A program made the translations under genes and the position numbers. From Candidatus Portnoybacteria bacterium CG08_land_8_20_14_0_20_40_83 (GTDB lineage: Bacteria; Patescibacteriota; Minisyncoccia; Portnoybacterales; GWB1-42-6), in NCBI GenBank assembly GCA_002774415.1, contig PEYL01000053.1, forward strand, positions 1-5,665: a stretch of 5,665 nt of DNA, in the 5' to 3' direction. Each line of letters begins with the position of its first letter. Position 1 is the stretch's first letter. The notes under the pieces are model-generated. The model made no database searches and had not been told where the DNA came from. It worked only from the letters and a program-made list of their open reading frames with translations. This document shows, piece after piece, positions 1 through 3,469 of the stretch.

Positions 1-5
1 ACTTC

Positions 6-37
6 GCGCATTTTTACGCTGCAGCGTAAAAATGCGC
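6..37. repeat. Perfect 32-bp palindrome downstream of sod
   Basis: The left arm GCGCATTTTTACGCTG is followed without a spacer by its exact reverse complement; the centre is CTGCAG between bases 21 and 22. It lies 25 bp beyond the sod stop codon. As RNA it would form a very stable hairpin, but no U-tract follows it on either strand, so it is not a textbook intrinsic terminator; it could still stabilise the sod 3' end or be a small mobile palindrome. ACTT occurs directly on both sides (1-4 and 38-41), which might be a target duplication or chance. Confidence 0.9.
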
Positions 38-62
38 ACTTTATTCTTAAAATCTGTTCTTT

Positions 63-659
63 TTATTTAGTTTCGTTATTGAACCTATCGGTGACAGCCG
101 TCCAGTCAATTGCTTTAAAAAACGCATTGATGTAGTCCGGCCGCTTGACGCCATAGTCGGTCATATAGGCGTGTTCAAAAACGTCCATAACCAAAAGCGG
201 GACTGCGCCGGCCAGATGGCCGACATCGTGCTCTCCAATCCAGACGTTGAAAAGGCGGTCCGATATCCTGTCAAAATACAATATCACCCAGCCCACGCCG
301 CGCATCGCCCCCATGGCTTTGAAATCTTTTTCAAAATTAACAAAGCTGCCCAGGAAATTTTCTTCAAGTTTTTTGAAGAACTCCGAATTTTTGTCCAGTT
401 CAGTGCCGCCTTTTATAATATTGGCAAAATAATATTCGTGCAGCCGCATCCCGTTGAATTCCCAGCCAAAGCGCCTGTTGAGCTCGTTATATTCGGGCGT
501 GCCGAATTTATCTTCTTTCTCGGCCGCCTCCAATATATCTATCAATTTATTTGTATTTGTCGCATAACCCTGATAAAGAGTAAAATGATTGTTTAAAAGT
601 TCGTCGCTGAATCCTTTTACTTCCAACAGGTCTGTGAATTTTTTTGCTTCGTATGGCAT
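63..659 (-). CDS. Superoxide dismutase, Fe/Mn family
   Basis: Converts superoxide to oxygen and hydrogen peroxide; no signal peptide, so cytoplasmic. The protein has 198 residues, the usual family length, with an N-terminal helical domain (about 1-85) and a C-terminal alpha/beta domain (about 92-195). The four metal ligands are visible: H25 (NNHFTLYQGY), H74 (RLHEYY), and D159 and H163 (MDVFEHAY). W124 in GVGWVILYFD matches the conserved active-site tryptophan. The second-sphere position that is Gln in typical enzymes appears to be H144 (GEHDVG), with G70 at the alternative Gln site of FeSODs. The first-helix pattern is H-x3-Y-x2-Y rather than the common H-x3-HH-x2-Y, with Y32 as the likely gateway Tyr. 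The metal (Fe, Mn or either) cannot be assigned from sequence, so no sodA/sodB symbol is given. The gene is divergent from tatD; the ATG at 659 has no Shine-Dalgarno sequence upstream. Confidence 0.95.
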   Translation of the reverse strand: MPYEAKKFTDLLEVKGFSDELLNNHFTLYQGYATNTNKLIDILEAAEKEDKFGTPEYNELNRRFGWEFNGMRLHEYYFANIIKGGTELDKNSEFFKKLEENFLGSFVNFEKDFKAMGAMRGVGWVILYFDRISDRLFNVWIGEHDVGHLAGAVPLLVMDVFEHAYMTDYGVKRPDYINAFFKAIDWTAVTDRFNNETK

Positions 660-690
660 AAGGATTGAATATTCTATAAAGATTAATCTG

Positions 691-719
691 ATTATAGCAT
701 TTGCCTTATATTTTTAAAA
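691..719 (-). promoter_or_regulatory. Predicted sod promoter
   Basis: Read on the minus strand, a consensus TATAAT -10 box occupies 696-691. At 17-bp spacing the -35 position (719-714) reads TTTTAA, a weak match. The predicted start near 684 gives a leader of about 25 nt without a Shine-Dalgarno sequence. The element interleaves with the opposite-facing tatD promoter. Confidence 0.5.
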
Positions 720-729
720 TAGCTATAAT
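701..729 (+). promoter_or_regulatory. Predicted tatD-def promoter
   Basis: TTGCCT (701-706), a 17-bp spacer, and a perfect TATAAT (724-729) form a strong sigma-70-type promoter. Initiation is expected near 736, about 31 nt before the tatD ATG. The -35 box lies inside the spacer of the divergent sod promoter, so polymerase binding at the two is probably mutually exclusive. Confidence 0.7.
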
Positions 730-766
730 TTTGTTATGCCCGGTGCTACAACTTTGATAATCTTTT

Positions 767-1681
767 ATGTTTATGTTAATTGACACTCACGCCCATGTAA
801 ATTTCGTTGCTTACAAAGACGATGGTGACGAAGTGATAAAAAGAGCGCTTCAAAATAACGTCTGGCTGATAAATGTTGGTTCCCAATATGACACCAGCTG
901 TCGCTCTGTCCAATATGCGCAGAAATATCCAGAAGGCGTTTATGCCTCTGTGGCCTTGCACCCGATTCATTTGAAAGGCAGAAAAATAAGAGCAGAAGTA
1001 GATCCATATGAGCTGATAGAGTTTGAGACGCAGGAGGAAAAATTTGATTTTAAAAAATATAAAGAACTGGCTCAAAATCCAAAAGTGGTGGCGATTGGCG
1101 AAACCGGATTAGACTATTATCATTTAAAATCAGAACCGCCGGAGGAAATTGATAAAATCAAGAACTTGCAAAAAGAGGTCTTTTTGCAGCATTTAAAAAT
1201 AGCAGACGAGCTCGCCAAGCCCTTGATTATTCATTGCCGGGAAGCGCAGCGGGATACCTTAGAGATATTAAAAAGTTTCCAGAGTTTATTGCCTGAGCGG
1301 AGCGACGAAGTCGCGAAGTCGAAGACTAATGTAGTAGGTCCTTCGATAAGCTCAGGGAATAAACTTCGCGGCGTCATTCATTCCTTTTCCGGCCGATGGA
1401 GCCAGGCCGAGCAATATCTTGAAATGGGTTTTTATTTAAGCTTTAATGGAATTGTCACTTTTGCCCGGGATTATGATAAAGTGATACTAAATATGCCGCT
1501 GGAACGTTTATTGATTGAAACTGATTGTCCTTATTTGACGCCGATACCTTTCAGGGGTAAAAGGAACGAGCCTTTATATGTAAAATATGTGGCGGAAAAA
1601 ATTGCAGAGATGCGGGGGATAAGTTTTGATGAAGTGGCAAGAGTGACAACGGAGAATGCGAGAAAATTATTTAATATTTGA
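767..1681 (+). CDS. tatD: TatD-family metal-dependent hydrolase (DNase)
   Basis: A TIM-barrel amidohydrolase-superfamily enzyme; family members act as divalent-metal-dependent DNases (3'-5' exonuclease) and some as D-aminoacyl-tRNA deacylases, so the substrate is not fixed by sequence. The metal-site residues are all present: H8 and H10 (DTHAH), E112 (AIGETGLDYY), H156 (LIIHCREA), H205 (VIHSFSG) and D253 (IETDCPYL). At 304 residues it is 40-50 longer than usual (about 255-265). The extra length lies at about 71-100, a charged stretch between ALHP and the AIGETG strand, and at 176-198, encoded by an inverted-repeat insertion just before the VIHSFSG strand. A stop codon in frame at 758-760 limits the start to ATG 767 or ATG 773; the latter gives the family-typical MLIDTHAH. 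No Shine-Dalgarno sequence is seen. It is probably co-transcribed with def, 43 bp downstream. Confidence 0.95.
   Translation: MFMLIDTHAHVNFVAYKDDGDEVIKRALQNNVWLINVGSQYDTSCRSVQYAQKYPEGVYASVALHPIHLKGRKIRAEVDPYELIEFETQEEKFDFKKYKELAQNPKVVAIGETGLDYYHLKSEPPEEIDKIKNLQKEVFLQHLKIADELAKPLIIHCREAQRDTLEILKSFQSLLPERSDEVAKSKTNVVGPSISSGNKLRGVIHSFSGRWSQAEQYLEMGFYLSFNGIVTFARDYDKVILNMPLERLLIETDCPYLTPIPFRGKRNEPLYVKYVAEKIAEMRGISFDEVARVTTENARKLFNI
1292..1357. repeat. In-frame inverted-repeat element inside tatD
   Basis: Outer arms CCTGAGC (1292-1298) and GCTCAGG (1350-1356), with inner arms CGAAG (1320-1324) and CTTCG (1341-1345), enclose a 16-bp centre. The left half also holds the tandem octamer CGAAGTCG twice (1306-1321). 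The length keeps the reading frame and encodes about 22 residues (P176-G197) that ordinary TatD proteins lack. The base composition is more GC-rich than the flanks. It looks like two opposed copies of a short palindromic repeat, analogous in behaviour to the Rickettsia palindromic elements found inside genes. Confidence 0.75.
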
Positions 1682-1688
1682 CTTATCG

Positions 1689-1718
1689 CTAATCACTGAC
1701 CACTAATCACTAATCACT
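1689..1718 (+). repeat. CTAATCACT short repeats in the tatD-def spacer
   Basis: CTAATCACT occurs at 1689-1697, 1703-1711 and 1710-1718, the last two overlapping by two bases. They fill most of the 43 bp between the tatD stop and the def start. No Shine-Dalgarno sequence is present in the spacer. A role is unknown; simple slippage-type expansion is likely. Confidence 0.8.
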
Positions 1719-1724
1719 TTTTCT

Positions 1725-2189
1725 ATGCTTGAGATTAAAAAATACGGCGAACCTATTTTAAGAAAAAAAACCCAACTCGTTGGAGAGGTTGATGACGAAA
1801 TTAGAAAACTGGTCAGTTTTTTGGTCCAAGCAATGTATCAGAATAAAGGTGCGGGCCTGGCAGCTAATCAAATCGGCCTGGATTTGAATATGGCGGTTAT
1901 TGATACGGGCAACGGGGTGAAAGTTTTAATTAATCCTAAAATTATATCAAGCAGCGGCGAAATCACTGACGAAGAAGGCTGTTTGAGCCTGCCCGGCATA
2001 TTTTTTAAAATTAAGCGGCCAGAAAATATTGAAGTTGAGGCTTTAGACAAATTCGGCAAGATTCAAAAGATAAAAGCCCAGAGGCTGGAAGCCCGGGCAA
2101 TTTGCCATGAGGTTGACCATTTAAACGGGAAATTAATTATTGATAGAATTGGTTTTTGGCAGAGGTTGAGGTATAAATTAGGATTATAA
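1725..2189 (+). CDS. def: Peptide deformylase
   Basis: Removes the formyl group from the N-terminal methionine of new proteins as they leave the ribosome; a cytoplasmic metalloenzyme, usually Fe2+. All three family motifs are intact: motif I GAGLAANQIG (42-51, with Q49), motif II EEGCLSLPG (83-91, metal ligand C86) and motif III ICHEVDHLNG (126-135, ligands H128 and H132, catalytic E129). The length of 154 residues is normal but lies at the short end, with only a brief C-terminal tail (FWQRLRYKLGL). The ATG at 1725 begins the expected MLEIKKYGEPILRKK N-terminus. It lacks a Shine-Dalgarno sequence and follows tatD by 43 bp, so it is probably translated from the tatD transcript. Its last 127 bp may be overlapped in antisense by a small membrane-protein gene. 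Confidence 0.96.
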   Translation: MLEIKKYGEPILRKKTQLVGEVDDEIRKLVSFLVQAMYQNKGAGLAANQIGLDLNMAVIDTGNGVKVLINPKIISSSGEITDEEGCLSLPGIFFKIKRPENIEVEALDKFGKIQKIKAQRLEARAICHEVDHLNGKLIIDRIGFWQRLRYKLGL

Positions 2190-2446
2190 TTTTTGCGATT
2201 ACATATCTTACGATCGTGAGATATGTAATCGTATGGATTGCGAATTAATTTTTTGAAAAAGAAAAGGGCATTTGTTACCCAAGCTGGGGAGAATACAGGG
2301 GGGCTCAAAAACAAGAACAGTAATAGAACTAGTATGATGATTATTTGACGGATTTTTTTGTCACGGTGATTGATTTTGTCGATTCGGTTTTCGTAATCTC
2401 GATCAGCCTTTTCTGAATTTTTGATCATTCTAAGAATCTTATTCAT
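2063..2446 (-). CDS. Hypothetical small membrane protein, antisense overlap with def
   Basis: I do not recognise this protein. It has 127 residues if read to its TGA. Residues 1-34 are highly charged and probably helical (MNKILRMIKNSEKADRDYEN and on). A strong transmembrane segment follows at about 35-52 (IIIILVLLLFLFL), then a basic stretch. From about residue 71 the reading frame passes through the 36-bp palindrome, and the last ~40 residues are the antisense of the def 3' end, so the biologically meaningful part may be only the first 65-70 residues, with the original stop lost when the palindrome arrived. The ATG is 27 bp after the ccdA-like stop. It is preceded by AAAGGGG ending 2 nt before the ATG, rather close for a Shine-Dalgarno sequence. 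It probably shares the ccdA transcript. It could be spurious. Confidence 0.45.
   Translation of the reverse strand: MNKILRMIKNSEKADRDYENRIDKINHRDKKIRQIIIILVLLLFLFLSPPVFSPAWVTNALFFFKKLIRNPYDYISHDRKICNRKNYNPNLYLNLCQKPILSIINFPFKWSTSWQIARASSLWAFIF
2196..2231. repeat. 36-bp near-perfect palindrome after def
   Basis: The perfect 13-bp arms CGATTACATATCT (2196-2208) and AGATATGTAATCG (2219-2231) flank TACGATCGTG, which pairs on inward with one T/G mismatch (2209/2218; a U-G wobble in RNA) around CGATCG. It starts 6 bp after the def stop. No U-tract follows directly on either strand; a T6 run occurs only at 2249-2254 on the plus strand. A hairpin acting as a weak def terminator or 3' stabiliser is possible, as is a mobile palindrome. 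Confidence 0.85.
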
Positions 2447-2473
2447 TTCCCCTTTATTTAAAAAGAACGATTT

Positions 2474-3277
2474 TTATAACCATCCTCCCAAAATTACAAC
2501 TCCCAGCGCCATCAAAATTACTCCGGCAATTAAATGCAGAAGCCGGAGTTTATTTTTTCTCCATTGTTCGGCTTTTTCCGGCGGCAGGCCAAAATACATT
2601 GCGACAACGACAATTGACATCGGCAAAATGAAAATCAGATTATAGACAACCATATAAAGAAGGCCCTTGAGAAATGTTGCTCTGGCCGCTATCATTCCTA
2701 AAACGACAATATAAGGGCCGGAAAGACAGGGAAGCAGAAATAAACTTATTAGCAGTCCGATAGTAAACGCGCCCCAGGGGCTGGCCACGCCGGTAATTAG
2801 TTTTTTCATTTTTGGCCGCCAGCGCTGGGGGACTTCCATAATAAAACCGCCCCCGCCGTACCAGAAATAATCTTTGACATTGAGCAGTCCGAAAATAATG
2901 GAAACCGCGCCGATGATTTTATAAAAATAACCCGAAAAAACAAGGGTATGCGACCTGATGAAAGTTAGCGCGCCGATGCCCATTAAAAAATAGGCGACAT
3001 ATACTGCGGCAACGAAACTAAACCCGGTTAGCAAGGCCTTTTTTCTTTGCCCCTCAATCAGCATGGAAGCCATCAATAGTATTAAAATAGAAAGCGCGCA
3101 GGGATTTATGGCGTCAACCGCCGCGCCGCAGACAATGGCAAACGGCGTCAAATTAAATGAAGCGACGCTGGTTTTACAAACCGCTTCCTGGGCAAAAGAA
3201 ATATTTGGCAATAAAAAAACAGTCGCCAGGGCGATAATTAGAAACAGCAGGATAAAATTTAGTTTTTTAGTATTCAT
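2474..3277 (-). CDS. CcdA/DsbD-family membrane thiol-disulfide exchange protein
   Basis: Members of this family carry reducing equivalents from cytoplasmic thioredoxin across the membrane to exported thiol proteins, through a cysteine pair in the membrane. The two expected cysteines are present: C60 in DAINPCALSIL and C184 in FLLPCLSGPY. Residues 1-29 form a signal peptide or first membrane segment with a plausible cleavage after SFA. About six further hydrophobic segments follow (roughly 44-70, 83-105, 116-134, 168-194, 205-228 and 247-265), matching the family's six-helix core. The loop at 136-160 is glycine- and arginine-rich. Two more cysteines, C34 and C50, lie in or near the short exported N-terminal stretch; no thioredoxin domain is fused. 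No cytochrome c maturation genes are nearby, so a general disulfide-reduction role is more likely than heme attachment. It is divergent from leuS, with a small membrane-protein gene 27 bp downstream. Confidence 0.85.
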   Translation of the reverse strand: MNTKKLNFILLFLIIALATVFLLPNISFAQEAVCKTSVASFNLTPFAIVCGAAVDAINPCALSILILLMASMLIEGQRKKALLTGFSFVAAVYVAYFLMGIGALTFIRSHTLVFSGYFYKIIGAVSIIFGLLNVKDYFWYGGGGFIMEVPQRWRPKMKKLITGVASPWGAFTIGLLISLFLLPCLSGPYIVVLGMIAARATFLKGLLYMVVYNLIFILPMSIVVVAMYFGLPPEKAEQWRKNKLRLLHLIAGVILMALGVVILGGWL

Positions 3278-3324
3278 GTTTTATATAATAATCTAAAGTT
3301 GACCCCCACACTTAATGAAAAATA

Positions 3325-3336
3325 GCGCTTAAGCGC
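3325..3336. repeat. 12-bp perfect palindrome GCGCTTAAGCGC
   Basis: GCGCTTAAGCGC is self-complementary and stands out as GC-rich in otherwise AT-rich DNA. It falls at the predicted start of the ccdA-directed transcript and shares the CTTAA core with both arms of the surrounding inverted repeat, so it may be an operator half of the same system. Confidence 0.7.
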
Positions 3337-3342
3337 AAATTT

Positions 3343-3371
3343 ATTATATCTTAGCAGATATTTTTTTACCA
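3343..3371 (-). promoter_or_regulatory. Possible promoter for the ccdA-like gene
   Basis: On the minus strand TATAAT (3348-3343) matches the -10 consensus. With a 17-bp spacer the -35 position (3371-3366) reads TGGTAA, a weak match. Transcription would start near 3336, inside the 12-bp palindrome, leaving a leader of about 59 nt that contains one arm of the inverted repeat and no Shine-Dalgarno sequence. Confidence 0.35.
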
Positions 3372-3434
3372 GTAAAGAATTTAAATTTTTTGATTTTTGC
3401 TTATTTTCTCAAAAATTTTCGTTAAGTGTGGGGG

Positions 3435-3463
3435 TTGAAAAAAAAGCAAAATTAAGATAGAAT
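3435..3463 (+). promoter_or_regulatory. Predicted leuS promoter, leaderless start
   Basis: TTGAAA (3435-3440), a 17-bp spacer and TAGAAT (3458-3463) make a good sigma-70-type promoter. The expected start, about 7 nt past the -10 box, coincides with the leuS ATG at 3470, so the mRNA would have no or almost no 5' leader. AAGGGC (3464-3469) touches the ATG and is too close to act as a Shine-Dalgarno sequence. Confidence 0.65.
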
Positions 3464-3469
3464 AAGGGC

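Larger units (their letters stand above)
3302..3435. repeat. 14-bp inverted repeat framing the ccdA-leuS intergenic region
   Basis: ACCCCCACACTTAA (3302-3315) and its exact reverse complement TTAAGTGTGGGGGT (3422-3435) stand 106 bp apart around AT-rich DNA. The left arm lies about 38 bp upstream of the ccdA-like stop-proximal side of its ATG-adjacent region (25 bp from the ATG at 3277), and the right arm abuts the predicted leuS -35 box. GTTGA occurs in direct orientation at both outer edges (3298-3302 and 3434-3438). This fits either a paired operator for a regulator or the ends of a small MITE-like element. Confidence 0.8.

Noticed and set aside
6..37. Rho-independent terminator of sod
   Set aside because: The stem is strong, but no U-tract follows on the sod-sense strand; it is listed as a palindrome instead.
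171..596. 141-codon plus-strand frame inside sod
   Set aside because: It is the antisense shadow of the SOD gene, whose motifs are complete on the minus strand.
1292..1357. Frameshift or pseudogene in tatD
   Set aside because: The frame stays open and all metal ligands on both sides of the insert are intact, so an in-frame insertion is the better reading.
1689..1718. CRISPR-like array
   Set aside because: The units are only 9 bp, partly overlapping, and have no spacers of regular length.
767..2189. Recoded UGA genetic code, as in some Patescibacteria
   Set aside because: TGA terminates tatD at a natural C-terminus and the conserved genes need no internal TGA.
3302..3435. T-box or other leucine-sensing leader RNA for leuS
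   Set aside because: The inverted-repeat region precedes the predicted promoter, the mRNA appears leaderless, and no T-box sequence or terminator hairpin with U-tract is seen.
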